The notes: generated by a model from the letters alone, not told the origin. A stretch of DNA of 42,766 nt from an uncultured Oscillospiraceae bacterium (GCA_910578255.1 CAJTQM010000011.1:11935-54700), one strand, 5' to 3'. Positions 8,779 through 16,775 are shown, counted from the stretch's first letter. A program made the numbers and translations.

Positions 8779-9312
8779 ATGTCAGCAGAGGGTTTATTGA
8801 TACAGGGAATCGGATTTTTGGGAACCATCTTGTTTTTCCTGTCTTATCAGTGTAAAAGCAATAAAGCACTGTTTCGCGTTCAATTTGTATCCTATCTGTG
8901 TTATACTGTACATCTGCTTTTGTTGGGAGCAACTACCGGCGGGATTAGCTATGTGCTGAATACTGTTCGCTCATTTTGTTTGGGCAGCAAAAATCGTTCT
9001 TTGAGAAGCAGCTGGACATGCGGCTTACTTTGCATGTTGCAAATTGCAACGCTTATTTTCACTTGGAGCGGCTGGTGGTCTATGCTTCCTGTGGCAGCTA
9101 ATATCGCTGCAACGATTGGTGGATATACATACAATGCTCGAAAAATTCGTATGGTCGGGCTATGTGTCAATTCTCCGCTGTGGATCGTATACGACATCGT
9201 CGTTGGCTCTTGGGCTGGAATATTAGATGAAGTTGTTAGCATGGCATCTATGATTATATCTATTATTCGATATGGTTGGAAGAACTTGGATTCATCAGAA
9301 GCAGAAAGTTGA
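8779..9312 (+). CDS. YgjV-like inner membrane protein
   Basis: 177 residues with about six hydrophobic segments. The opening GLLIQGIGFLGTILFFLSYQ followed by KSNKALFRVQ, and the later GGYTYNARKIRMVGLCVNSPLWIVYD segment, fit the YgjV family of small membrane proteins of unknown function. The ATG at 8779 follows GAGGG by 5 bases; an earlier in-frame start overlaps mrdA and was not used. It begins 23 bp after mrdA, yet its codons are much richer in A/T than those of the mre genes, which points to later arrival. It may be transcribed from the mre promoter. Confidence 0.8.
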   Translation: MSAEGLLIQGIGFLGTILFFLSYQCKSNKALFRVQFVSYLCYTVHLLLLGATTGGISYVLNTVRSFCLGSKNRSLRSSWTCGLLCMLQIATLIFTWSGWWSMLPVAANIAATIGGYTYNARKIRMVGLCVNSPLWIVYDIVVGSWAGILDEVVSMASMIISIIRYGWKNLDSSEAES

Positions 9313-9476
9313 TTAAGCGTGATAACCTGGGATTTTTGAAATTGGAAAATCGTTGTTTGAAAGGAACCTTCCGTCTTTCGCCGGGGTGCGGCAACAAAGT
9401 CGTTATAAGTGATTAGAGCCATATGTTTTAACCACTTAAATGAAAAAGATTTTAAAATTAGGGAGAGGTGTTTTTA

Positions 9477-10040
9477 TTGTTTTATCATGCTACACAAGTT
9501 GGAAATTTGCATAAGCTCATTCCACATGTTTCAAATCACAATATACCTTTCGTTTATTTTTCTTCTAAAAGAGAGAATGTTTTGGTTTATTTAAGCAATG
9601 CAATAGAAAAGCATTGTAAGGAAATCGGGTTACACCATGAAGGTCCCTATAAGAAATGGGGAAGTTATGGCTTTCAAAATGGCATTATTAACCTGGACGA
9701 ATACTATCCCAATGCGTTATCGGATACATATAAAGGGGTAAGCGGATATATATACTCCACCAAAACCGTGGAATTTGCTGAAGAGTTACCAGATATTCCT
9801 TTTGCTTTTACAACAACATCTGAAGTAATGATAGAAAATTGCGAGTTTATAGAAGATGCTTATAAAGAAATATTATTAGCTGAAAGCAAAGGCGAGATTA
9901 TCATAAACCGATATGAAGATCTTTCGCCAAAAAAGCTTGATTGGATACATACTAACATAAAAAATGAGTATAAAAACAACCAGGATCGATTAGACTACTG
10001 TTCGTTTTTAAAAGCCAAATTTCCAACCATTCTACCATGA
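9477..10040 (+). CDS. Conserved-looking protein of unknown function, AT-rich
   Basis: 187 residues starting MFYHATQVGNLHKLIPH. I chose TTG at 9477, which lies 8 bases after GGGAGAGG; a GTG at 9468 overlaps that site. There is no signal peptide or membrane segment. The N-terminal FYHAT followed by a GNLxxLxP stretch and SNH-IPFVYFSS recalls ADP-ribosyltransferase-like folds that open with a Y-H-x-T/S strand, but no catalytic Glu motif is evident, so I assign no function. Base composition is the most AT-rich of the window, suggesting transfer. The stop codon TGA lies inside the first palindrome of a repeat cluster, so the repeat defines the last residues. Confidence 0.7.
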   Translation: MFYHATQVGNLHKLIPHVSNHNIPFVYFSSKRENVLVYLSNAIEKHCKEIGLHHEGPYKKWGSYGFQNGIINLDEYYPNALSDTYKGVSGYIYSTKTVEFAEELPDIPFAFTTTSEVMIENCEFIEDAYKEILLAESKGEIIINRYEDLSPKKLDWIHTNIKNEYKNNQDRLDYCSFLKAKFPTILP

Positions 10041-10196
10041 AGGCGAAGCCGCTCATGGTAGAATTGGCCATCGCCGTAGGCCGGCCATAAAAATCAAGTA
10101 TAATAACGGCTTTGTCGTTATTATACCATGAAGGCGAAGCCGCTCATGGTATAATGTCCATGCCTGTAAGGCTGCCATAGAAATCCAGTAGAATCT
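10029..10196. repeat. Palindromic modular repeat cluster, locus 1
   Basis: Order A1-B1-C-A2-B2. A modules are 36-bp palindromes with 12-bp arms: 10029-10040 with 10053-10064, and 10120-10131 with 10144-10155. Both have the identical core AGGCGAAGCCGC. The A1 arms read ATTCTA/TAGAAT where A2 reads ATTATA/TATAAT, a compensatory change. C is a palindrome with 10-bp arms (10099-10108 with 10116-10125) that shares ATTATA with A2, so the two stems compete. B modules (10064-10104 and 10156-10194) contain a GCC/GGC hairpin and end in AAATC-A-TA-AAT. The same modules recur at 39388-39590. The remaining bases 10197-10271 show nothing recognisable. Confidence 0.85.
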
Positions 10197-10271
10197 CCCG
10201 TATGACGTCTTTGTAGATGCCGTCCGAAAATGTCGTGGCAGGTTACGCTTTTGGAGACCGTAATATATAGC

Positions 10272-10313
10272 AAAAATTGAGGCGGAGCCAACAGACTCCG
10301 CCTCAATTTTTTT
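10272..10313. terminator. Bidirectional terminator between the repeat cluster and the GNAT gene
   Basis: A-rich 5' flank, stem with arms at 10277-10287 (core GAGGCGGAG) and 10296-10306, 8-base loop and a T run on the other side. It can serve the minus-strand asnA-GNAT unit and any plus-strand transcript coming through the repeats. Confidence 0.9.
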
Positions 10314-10418
10314 AACCTGCGTTATGACACTTCATCATTTACGGAAGATCCCTTTTTAGCTTCTGATAGAAAGCTGTCGGCTTTTCTCCTTTTGCATCTT
10401 TCTTACGCCAGCCGCATA

Positions 10419-10970
10419 TTATTCCGCCAACATTTTGACCATCACAAATTCCTTGCGAAAACTCCCATCCCGCAGGCGAACGGCATTCGGCATCTCCGAT
10501 ACAATCCGGAAGCCCATCTTTTCATACAGATGCCGGGCCCGCTCGTTCCCCTCGATAAACTCCAGCTCCATCTGCAAAACTCCCCGGCGGGACGCGGCCT
10601 CGATCATCTCCCGGAACAGGGCGGTGCCGATACCCAGGTTCCAGTATTTTTGCAGCACGCTAATGGCGACTCTGGCCCGATGCCGGGTCTTCAGCCTCTC
10701 TTGGAACATAATCTGGCAGTTTCCGGCGATTTCCCCGTCGATTTCACAGGCGATCATCAGCTTTGTATCGGATTGGAGGATGCCGGTCAAAAAGGCAGCC
10801 TCCTCTTCTTCCGGGTCGTTGCATTCCTCCGGGTAACGCAGAATAAACTCCGTCTCCCCGGCGACCGTCTTGAGAAAAGCCATCATAGAAACCGCATCCT
10901 CCGCCCGGGGACTGCGAAAAAGCGCCTCTCTCCCATTTTTCAAAAGGATCTTCTTTTCTGGATAATACAA
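10419..10970 (-). CDS. GNAT family N-acetyltransferase
   Basis: 183 residues with the GNAT layout: an N-terminal RSPRAEDAVSMMAFLK helix, the central beta strand LMIACEIDGEIAGNC, acetyl-CoA loop motif A around VLQKYWNLGIGTALFREMIE, and LEFIEGNERARHLYEKMGF near the C-terminus, the usual closing motif. It should transfer an acetyl group from acetyl-CoA; the acceptor is unknown. It starts 26 bp after asnA on the same strand and most likely shares its promoter. The strong terminator at 10272-10313 ends this unit. Confidence 0.9.
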   Translation of the reverse strand: MYYPEKKILLKNGREALFRSPRAEDAVSMMAFLKTVAGETEFILRYPEECNDPEEEEAAFLTGILQSDTKLMIACEIDGEIAGNCQIMFQERLKTRHRARVAISVLQKYWNLGIGTALFREMIEAASRRGVLQMELEFIEGNERARHLYEKMGFRIVSEMPNAVRLRDGSFRKEFVMVKMLAE

Positions 10971-10996
10971 CTGTTTTTCCTCCTTCGTACCGGATT

Positions 10997-12010
10997 TTAT
11001 AACAGGTGGACCCCTCTGGCCTCGCAGGCGTCGATCATCTCGTCGGACCAGACTGCCGCCTGCACCTCTCCGATGTGCACTTTGTTAAGCATCAGCATGC
11101 AGATGCGCGACTGGCCAATGCCGCCGCCCATGGTCAGCGGCAGCTGGCCTTCCAGCAGCATTTTGTGGAACGGCAGTTTTGCCCTGGATTCGCAGCCCGC
11201 CTTGGCCAGCTGCTCCCCAAGCGATTTTTCGTCCACCCGAATACCCATGGAGGAAATCTCAAACGCCCGGTTCAAAAGCGGATACCAGACCAGGATGTCG
11301 CCGTTTAAGGCCCAGTCGTCATAGTCCGGCGCCCGCCCGTCATGAGACGCGCCGGAGGAAAGCTTGTCGCCGATCTGCATCAAAAAGACGAGACCGTGCT
11401 CCCTGCAGGCCGCGTCCTCCCGCTCCTTCGGGGTAAGGCTTGGATAGCGGTCCTCCAGCTCCTGGGTGGTGAGAAAGGTGATTTTCTCGGGGATCACCTG
11501 GTTTAAAACAGGAAACTGCCGGCAAACCTGGCTTTGGGTGCGCTGCAAAGCGCCTACAATCGCTTTCACCGTATCCTTTAAGTACGCTACGTTGCGCAGC
11601 TGCGGGGTGATGACCTTCTCCCAGTCCCACTGATCTACGTAAATCGAATGCAGATTGTCCAGATCCTCATCTCGGCGGATGGCGTTCATGTCGGTGTAAA
11701 GGCCGCTTCCAGGTCCAAATCCGTAACGCTTGAGCGCCAATCGCTTCCACTTGGCCAGGCTGTGCACCACCTGCACATCTTTTCCGATTTCCAAAACGTC
11801 AAACTGTACCGGACGCTCCACCCCGTTAAGATCGTCGTTGAGCCCCGATTCTGGCTGGACGAACAACGGCGCGGAAACCCGCACCAGCCCCAGCGCCTCG
11901 GCCAGCTCCCGCTCAAAGGTATCCTTCACCGCTTTAATGGCGATTTCGGTATTGAGAATATCCAGCTTCGTCGTATAATGATCTGGTAAAATCAGCTTTT
12001 GCAAAGACAT
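10997..12010 (-). CDS. asnA: Aspartate--ammonia ligase (asparagine synthetase A)
   Basis: 337 residues, close to the 330 of E. coli AsnA. It makes asparagine from aspartate, ATP and free ammonia in the cytoplasm. It has the class-II-synthetase-like fold: an N-terminal TEIAIKAVKDTFERELAEAL helix, VSAPLFVQPESGLNDDLNG near residue 45, LHSIYVDQWDWEK, and a C-terminal LTMGGGIGQSRICMLMLNK. The ATG at 12010 was chosen because GGGGAG lies 9 bases upstream and the protein then begins MSLQKLILPDHY, like the family; an extension of 14 residues is possible. A near-consensus promoter precedes it. Confidence 0.96.
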   Translation of the reverse strand: MSLQKLILPDHYTTKLDILNTEIAIKAVKDTFERELAEALGLVRVSAPLFVQPESGLNDDLNGVERPVQFDVLEIGKDVQVVHSLAKWKRLALKRYGFGPGSGLYTDMNAIRRDEDLDNLHSIYVDQWDWEKVITPQLRNVAYLKDTVKAIVGALQRTQSQVCRQFPVLNQVIPEKITFLTTQELEDRYPSLTPKEREDAACREHGLVFLMQIGDKLSSGASHDGRAPDYDDWALNGDILVWYPLLNRAFEISSMGIRVDEKSLGEQLAKAGCESRAKLPFHKMLLEGQLPLTMGGGIGQSRICMLMLNKVHIGEVQAAVWSDEMIDACEARGVHLL

Positions 12011-12042
12011 GCTTCCCATCTCCCCATAAATTGTATACCGGT

Positions 12043-12071
12043 ATTTTAGCACGGAGCATTTCCACTGTCAA
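12043..12071 (-). promoter_or_regulatory. Promoter of asnA-GNAT
   Basis: On the minus strand, perfect TTGACA (12066-12071), 17-base spacer, TAAAAT (12043-12048). The predicted start near 12036 leaves about 26 bases of leader before asnA. Confidence 0.85.
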
Positions 12072-12140
12072 GAAAAATAAAGCGTTTCCCGACGGTTTTC
12101 TCCTGGGCTGAAACCGGTATGAGAGGATCGGTCGAGCATC

Positions 12141-13436
12141 CTATTGGACCTTCGCCCTTTCGGCGCTTTTCGTTTCGGCTTTGGAAAAGAAGACCAGCGC
12201 GCCGCAGCAAAGCGATACGGCGATGGCAAACAAAAACGGATACAGCCGGTTTCGGTCGCTCATGGCCCCCATCACCGTGCCGAAGGGGGAGGTGATGGCC
12301 AAGGCGATCACATGCAGCATGGCATATACGCGGGAACGCTCCTTTTTATCCACATACAAAAACAACAGCGATTCCTTGCGCGGGATGACAAAAGCGTTGG
12401 CCACCGCCTCGAAGACGATGTACAATACCGCCCCCAGCCAGGGAAGGCCCTGGAACAATAGCGGACAGGCAAAGGCCGCCGCATAGATCACCAGCCCCAC
12501 CGACAGAACGGTCCGATGGCTTTTTTCGTTGATCTTGCTTTGAGCGGTAAACATAAATACCAGACACACCGCCGCCCGAATCATGGGGATATAGCCCAAC
12601 GAGGCGGTGGGCAGTCCCAGCCGTTCGGTGGCGAAATCGTAAAAGAAGGTGCCTATGATAATGTTATTGATGCCGATGGTAATCACCAGCACCAGTAAAA
12701 GCCGGGTCACCGGGGTGGAAAAGATCAGCTGAAAAACCCGGCCGTATCCGGAAAGCATTTTATAAAAGGGGATTCCCTTTGTTTCGGCGATCCGCTTTTT
12801 CCCCTGCTCGGTCTCCTTCGCCTTTAAAAAAAGCAGGGTGGATTTGAACGCCTGGGACAAAAACGCGAACAGGTAAACCCCCCGCAGCGCCGGGATAATG
12901 TCGAACTTTTGCACCAGAACGATGGAAATGGGCGTTAAAAAGGTTGCCGCCAGCTGCACCATGGTGATGCCGGAAAAGGCGTAGGGAATTTTCTGCGGCG
13001 GACAATCCTCGGTCAAAAGCCCATTCCAGGCGTTGGTGTTAATCTGCCAGCAGCCGCTGAACGCCATCGAGACGGCGAACCACCAGAAATTCTGCGCGCA
13101 GGCCAAAAGCAGCACCGACAGCGCGCCGGACAAAAGATCAAAATAGTAGCAGGTTTTCCGGCGCCCCAATTTGTCGGTGATGATCCCGCCTAAAAAGGAA
13201 CTGACAAACTGCGCCGCCAGCTGGATGGTCACAAGGGTCCCCAAAAGGGTGCCCAGATTGGCGTTGTCCAGCCCGATAACCGCCTTGCGGTACTCCACCG
13301 CATAAGCTACGTAAAGCGCGTTGGTAATCGCCCAGAAGGGCTCGCACAAAACGCACCACTTGGCGTTGCCCTGCAAACTCATCAGCTGATTGATGAGGGC
13401 ATTTTTTCGCAAGATCCGGGAAACTGCGTTGGCCAT
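12141..13436 (-). CDS. MFS transporter
   Basis: 431 residues with about twelve hydrophobic segments. The loop motif GGIITDKLGRRKTCYYFD between helices 2 and 3 is the classic MFS signature (G-x3-D-x-x-G-R-R). A central charged loop (KAKETEQGKKRIAETKG) separates the two six-helix halves, and a second-half partial motif (KERSRVYAM) is present. The substrate is not readable. The start at 13436 follows GGGAGG by 8 bases; an upstream in-frame TTG overlaps that site. It has its own promoter, and asnA downstream also has one, so they are probably separate units. Confidence 0.88.
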   Translation of the reverse strand: MANAVSRILRKNALINQLMSLQGNAKWCVLCEPFWAITNALYVAYAVEYRKAVIGLDNANLGTLLGTLVTIQLAAQFVSSFLGGIITDKLGRRKTCYYFDLLSGALSVLLLACAQNFWWFAVSMAFSGCWQINTNAWNGLLTEDCPPQKIPYAFSGITMVQLAATFLTPISIVLVQKFDIIPALRGVYLFAFLSQAFKSTLLFLKAKETEQGKKRIAETKGIPFYKMLSGYGRVFQLIFSTPVTRLLLVLVITIGINNIIIGTFFYDFATERLGLPTASLGYIPMIRAAVCLVFMFTAQSKINEKSHRTVLSVGLVIYAAAFACPLLFQGLPWLGAVLYIVFEAVANAFVIPRKESLLFLYVDKKERSRVYAMLHVIALAITSPFGTVMGAMSDRNRLYPFLFAIAVSLCCGALVFFSKAETKSAERAKVQ

Positions 13437-13489
13437 AAAAGGTTCCTCCCGCAAAAAGAATAGGACAGGTTATAACATCCTTTGCCTTC

Positions 13490-13518
13490 ATCATACCGGA
13501 AAAAGGTGGAATTTTCAA
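13490..13518 (-). promoter_or_regulatory. Promoter of the MFS gene
   Basis: Minus strand: TTGAAA (13513-13518), 17-base spacer, TATGAT (13490-13495). The region between this site and murT (13519-13782) contains an unexplained inverted repeat at 13590-13643. Confidence 0.7.
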
Positions 13519-13696
13519 GGGAATCTCCCAGAAACCTTTCTTCCCGCCGCCGAAAAATCCGCCGTGTTTTTAGACAAATTGCCAAAGAGGTCCCCGGCCG
13601 GACCCAAGCCGGGCGAGACGCGTATCCCGCCGCTGCCGGGGACGTTGGGACAAATCCATAAAAATAGTTGTTCTGGCGCTATTTTTTGCCCGCGGT

Positions 13697-13708
13697 TTGT
13701 GCTAAAAT
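13697..13708 (+). promoter_or_regulatory. Possible extended -10 promoter of murT-gatD
   Basis: TGC followed by TAAAAT (13703-13708) is an extended -10. No good -35 is present 17 bases upstream, only a T-rich stretch. It lies 75 bases before murT. Confidence 0.35.
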
Positions 13709-13782
13709 AAAAGGGAATTGTTTTTTGCACAATCTGCGGCTGCCGGGATCGGCAGTTATTTTCTGTAATCGAGGTGCTCCGA

Positions 13783-15090
13783 ATGAAAATGAAACTGGCC
13801 CTTTTGCTGGGCAAGCTTGTGTACCTTTTGGGCAAGCCGTTGGGCAAATCCACCAACCTGCCCGGCGAACTGGCGCTCAGAATCTGCCCGGATCTGATGG
13901 GCCGCTTCCGGTTTGACGGCAAGGTACTGGCGGTCACCGGCTCTAACGGCAAAACCTCCACCGCCAACATGATCGCCCACATCCTCAAAAAGCAGGGCCG
14001 CTCGGTAGCCCACAATGCCAAAGGCTCCAACCTCACCGGCGGGGTGGCCACCGCGCTGCTGGCCGCCTCCTCCATGAGCGGGCGCATCAAAGAGGATTTT
14101 GTGGTGTTGGAGGTGGACGAGCGCTTTTCCCGGCTGATTTTCCGGGACTTTTCGCCGGATTATCTTTTGTGTACCAACCTTTTCCGCGACCAGCTGACCC
14201 GAAACGGCAACGTGGACGTGATCATCGAAAAGCTGCACGAGGCGATTAAGCCTCAGGTCAAGCTGATTTTAAACGGCAACGACCCCATCAGCGGGGATCT
14301 TGCGCCGGAAAATCCCCGGGTTTATTACGGCCTTTCCAAAACCGCCCAGTCGCCGGAGCGGTGCCAGAACATCACCCACGACGCCAAGGTCTGCCCCCGC
14401 TGCCTGGGTCGGATGTCCTACCAATATTACCACTATAACCACATCGGCGGCTTTTCCTGTACCAAATGCGGCTATACCAATCCCCATTGGACCTATACCG
14501 CCGGGGACGCCGATCTGGCGGCGGGCGATTTTACCGTCAACGGCTGTCCGGTCCACACCGATTATAAGGACCTGTTCAATATCCTCAACACCACCGCGGC
14601 CATCGCCGCCTGTACCGAGTTGGGTTTGCCCTTAAAGGACTGCTGTGAGGCGGCCTCTACCTTTGTGGCGCTCAAGCAGCGGTACGACGAATTTTCGGTG
14701 GGCAACCGCCGGGCGGTGATGATCCTGTCCAAAAACCAGAACCCCGTCTCCTTTGACCAGTCCATCACCCATGTGCTGGAGCGGGAGGGAGAGAAGACGG
14801 TGGTGGTCTTTATCAACAACATCAACCACACCGGTCATCGGGACACCACCTGGCTTTACGACATCGCCTTTGAGCGGCTGTTGGGCAAGGTGGATTCCAT
14901 CGTCGGCACCGGACCTAGGGCCTACGATCTGGCGGTACGGCTGAAGCTGGCCGGATTCCCCACCGAGCAGGTGCGTATTGAGCGGGATCTGTCCCAATTA
15001 AAGCCGGTGATTGACAAAACCCGCGGCGATATCTGCATTCTCACCGAATTGTACGACGCCAAGTCCATTTTGGGGGTGATCAGCAAATGA
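13783..15090 (+). CDS. murT: Lipid II isoglutaminyl synthase, MurT subunit
   Basis: 435 residues. Mur-ligase central domain with ATP loop GSNGKTST (53-60), a Zn-ribbon insertion with cysteines 204, 207, 226 and 229, and a C-terminal DUF1727 domain. In characterised species MurT with GatD amidates the D-Glu of lipid II to D-isoGln using ammonia released by GatD. The family motif usually read as NDN-ADG-D-SW-D is altered here to NNINHTGHRDTTWLYD (345-360), keeping Asp354, Trp357 and Asp360. The ATG at 13783 follows GAGG by 8 bases. It overlaps gatD by 4 bp. It clearly belongs to the family but to a divergent branch. Confidence 0.93.
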   Translation: MKMKLALLLGKLVYLLGKPLGKSTNLPGELALRICPDLMGRFRFDGKVLAVTGSNGKTSTANMIAHILKKQGRSVAHNAKGSNLTGGVATALLAASSMSGRIKEDFVVLEVDERFSRLIFRDFSPDYLLCTNLFRDQLTRNGNVDVIIEKLHEAIKPQVKLILNGNDPISGDLAPENPRVYYGLSKTAQSPERCQNITHDAKVCPRCLGRMSYQYYHYNHIGGFSCTKCGYTNPHWTYTAGDADLAAGDFTVNGCPVHTDYKDLFNILNTTAAIAACTELGLPLKDCCEAASTFVALKQRYDEFSVGNRRAVMILSKNQNPVSFDQSITHVLEREGEKTVVVFINNINHTGHRDTTWLYDIAFERLLGKVDSIVGTGPRAYDLAVRLKLAGFPTEQVRIERDLSQLKPVIDKTRGDICILTELYDAKSILGVISK

Positions 15091-15800
15091 ACGAGGTAAA
15101 CATTCTTTGGCTGTACGACGATCTTCTGGACCTGTACGGCGACTGGGCCAACCTGCTGGCGGTGACCAAGGGGCTGGACGCCATGAAGCTTTCCTGGAAA
15201 ATCGACCACAAAAGTCTGGACGACTCCATTGACTTTACCGCTTATCAAATGGTCTATCTTGGGCCGGGCAAGGCCCGGAACCTGGGCCGGGCCGCCCAGG
15301 ATTTTGTAAAGAGGAAAGAAGAGGTCCTGGCGGCAGTGGAACGGGATACCGTCTTCTTAGTCACCGGCAACAGCCGGCTTTTGTTCGGCAAAAGCTTTAC
15401 CGGGCCCGAGGGCGAAGTTTTCCCCGGTATCGGCCTGTTTGACTATACAGGGGAAGAAACCGGCAACGTATTTATTTCCGATGTGCTGGCCCATCCGGTT
15501 TTCGCGCCGGAAACCGCCTCTTACGGCTTTGTCAACCGCACCGCCCACATTCACGGAAACGAGAAAGATTTTCTGTTTACGGTGCAAAAGGGCGCCGGGG
15601 ACAGTGAAATCGAAGGGGAAACCCACGAGGGCAATCTGTACCGAAACTTTTTCGGCAGCTGGCAGTTAGGACCGCTGCTGGTCAAAAATCCGGCCATCCT
15701 AAAGGAACTTTGCCGGCGGCTGACAGGCGAGCGGTTTTGCGACTGGAACACCACCGCCGAGGAACTGGCGTTAAAACTCACCTTAAACGAGATCCAATAA
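15087..15800 (+). CDS. gatD: GatD-like subunit without the glutaminase Cys and His
   Basis: 237 residues of the GatD class-I glutamine-amidotransferase-like fold, coupled to murT by an ATGA overlap. In active GatD the nucleophile Cys sits in an elbow of the form CGG-Q-LG near residue 94, and a His sits in a G-YLHGPLL motif near 189. Here the elbow reads VTGNSRLLFG with Thr93 in the Cys position, and the second motif reads GSWQLGPLL with Gln193 in the His position. The codons (ACC and CAG) are plain in the sequence and the frame is intact. The region that is usually GFENH-GRT is also changed (YGFVNRTAHIHG). The protein probably binds MurT but should not hydrolyse glutamine in the known way. 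Confidence 0.88.
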   Translation: MNEVNILWLYDDLLDLYGDWANLLAVTKGLDAMKLSWKIDHKSLDDSIDFTAYQMVYLGPGKARNLGRAAQDFVKRKEEVLAAVERDTVFLVTGNSRLLFGKSFTGPEGEVFPGIGLFDYTGEETGNVFISDVLAHPVFAPETASYGFVNRTAHIHGNEKDFLFTVQKGAGDSEIEGETHEGNLYRNFFGSWQLGPLLVKNPAILKELCRRLTGERFCDWNTTAEELALKLTLNEIQ

Positions 15801-15810
15801 ACCCCATTCT

Positions 15811-15852
15811 GCGGACGTCTCTTGGCCGTTGGCCAATTCCGTCCGCTTTTTT
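15811..15852 (+). terminator. Terminator after gatD
   Basis: Outer stem GCGGAC/GTCCGC (15811-15816 with 15841-15846), inner perfect stem TTGGCC-GTT-GGCCAA (15822-15836), then six T. The next gene's ribosome site begins 3 bases after the T run, so partial read-through would be needed to express it from the murT promoter. Confidence 0.8.
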
Positions 15853-15863
15853 ACGGAGGCCTT

Positions 15864-16709
15864 ATGGACAACATCAAAACCCTGTATCTGACCGATCTTG
15901 ACGGCACTCTTTTGCAAAACGACGCCACCCTTTCCCCCTATGCCGTTCGGGAGTTAAACCGCATGATCCAAAAGGGGTTGTGCTTTTCCATCTCCAGCGC
16001 CCGCAGCACCGGCACGGTCATCGGCATTCTGGAGGGTCTGCGCCTGGGTATGCCCATCGCCTTATTTAACGGGGTCATCTACTACGACTACAGCACCGCC
16101 CGGTTTGTCCGGGTCATGGACATCGACCCGACGGCGGCGGTACAGGCCGCCCGGCTGATGGAAGAGAACAGCCTGCACAGCACCATGTACACCTATGAGG
16201 ATCAGCAGCTGTTTGCCAATTACGTAAGCCTCGACACCCAGCGGGATCAGAAGTTTGCCGAGGAACGGTCCCGGTTCCCCCAGAAAAAATGGCGGCAGGT
16301 CGGGTCTCTGACCCAGGCCGCCCAATCCGGCCGGGTGGTGTTTTTCTCCATGCCGGGACCCAAGGAAAAAATGGACCGGCTTTACCGGGAAATGAAGCAA
16401 ATTCCCAACATCACCCTCTCTTATTATCTGGATACCTATGAGCCGGTCTGGTATCTGGAGGTCCAGGCGGGTGGAGTGGACAAAAGGCTGTCGGTACAGA
16501 TTCTGCGGGAGATGGCCGGGGCGGACCGGGTGGTCGCCTTTGGGGACAACCACAACGACCTGGCCTTGGCCGATGGGGCGGATCTGTTCTGCGCGGTGGA
16601 AAACGCCACGGCGGATCTTTTGGCCCGGGCAGACCGGGTGATCCCTCCCAACACGGCGGACGGCGTCGTCCGGTACCTGTTGGAGCAAGAGGCCCAAGGC
16701 GGCTGGTAA
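15864..16709 (+). CDS. HAD-family (Cof-type) sugar/nucleotide phosphatase
   Basis: 281 residues of the Cof-type IIB HAD family. Motif I is TDLDGTLL with Asp11 and Asp13, motif II is the SSARSTG region near 47, a Lys follows in GGVDKRLSV, and motif IV is FGDNHNDLALA. These provide a phospho-Asp hydrolase acting on phosphorylated sugars, nucleotides or cofactors; the substrate is set by the cap and cannot be read. The ATG at 15864 follows a GGAGG site; the in-frame start at 15822 falls in the terminator. No separate promoter is evident. Confidence 0.9.
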   Translation: MDNIKTLYLTDLDGTLLQNDATLSPYAVRELNRMIQKGLCFSISSARSTGTVIGILEGLRLGMPIALFNGVIYYDYSTARFVRVMDIDPTAAVQAARLMEENSLHSTMYTYEDQQLFANYVSLDTQRDQKFAEERSRFPQKKWRQVGSLTQAAQSGRVVFFSMPGPKEKMDRLYREMKQIPNITLSYYLDTYEPVWYLEVQAGGVDKRLSVQILREMAGADRVVAFGDNHNDLALADGADLFCAVENATADLLARADRVIPPNTADGVVRYLLEQEAQGGW

Positions 16710-16746
16710 TCCCCCAAAAGCCAACGGGGCTTCCCTATTCTCTTAC

Positions 16747-16775
16747 GCATAAAAATTCCCTTTCAGTCCATACTG
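16747..16775 (+). promoter_or_regulatory. Possible sigma-G (forespore) promoter of the germination gene
   Basis: GCATA (16747-16751) and CATACTG (16769-16775) are 17 bases apart. They fit the forespore sigma-G pattern (GHATR and CAT--TA) except for the last base. No sigma-A promoter is visible here, which fits a sporulation gene. Confidence 0.4.

Noticed and set aside
10029..10196. CRISPR array
   Set aside because: The repeats are palindromic modules of mixed type with no regular unique spacers and no cas genes nearby.
10392..11324. Plus-strand open frame of 310 residues
   Set aside because: It overlaps the GNAT and asnA genes on the other strand, both of which are well supported.
15822..15863. 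Longer N-terminus of the HAD phosphatase
   Set aside because: The extension falls in a terminator hairpin, and GGAGG marks the ATG at 15864.
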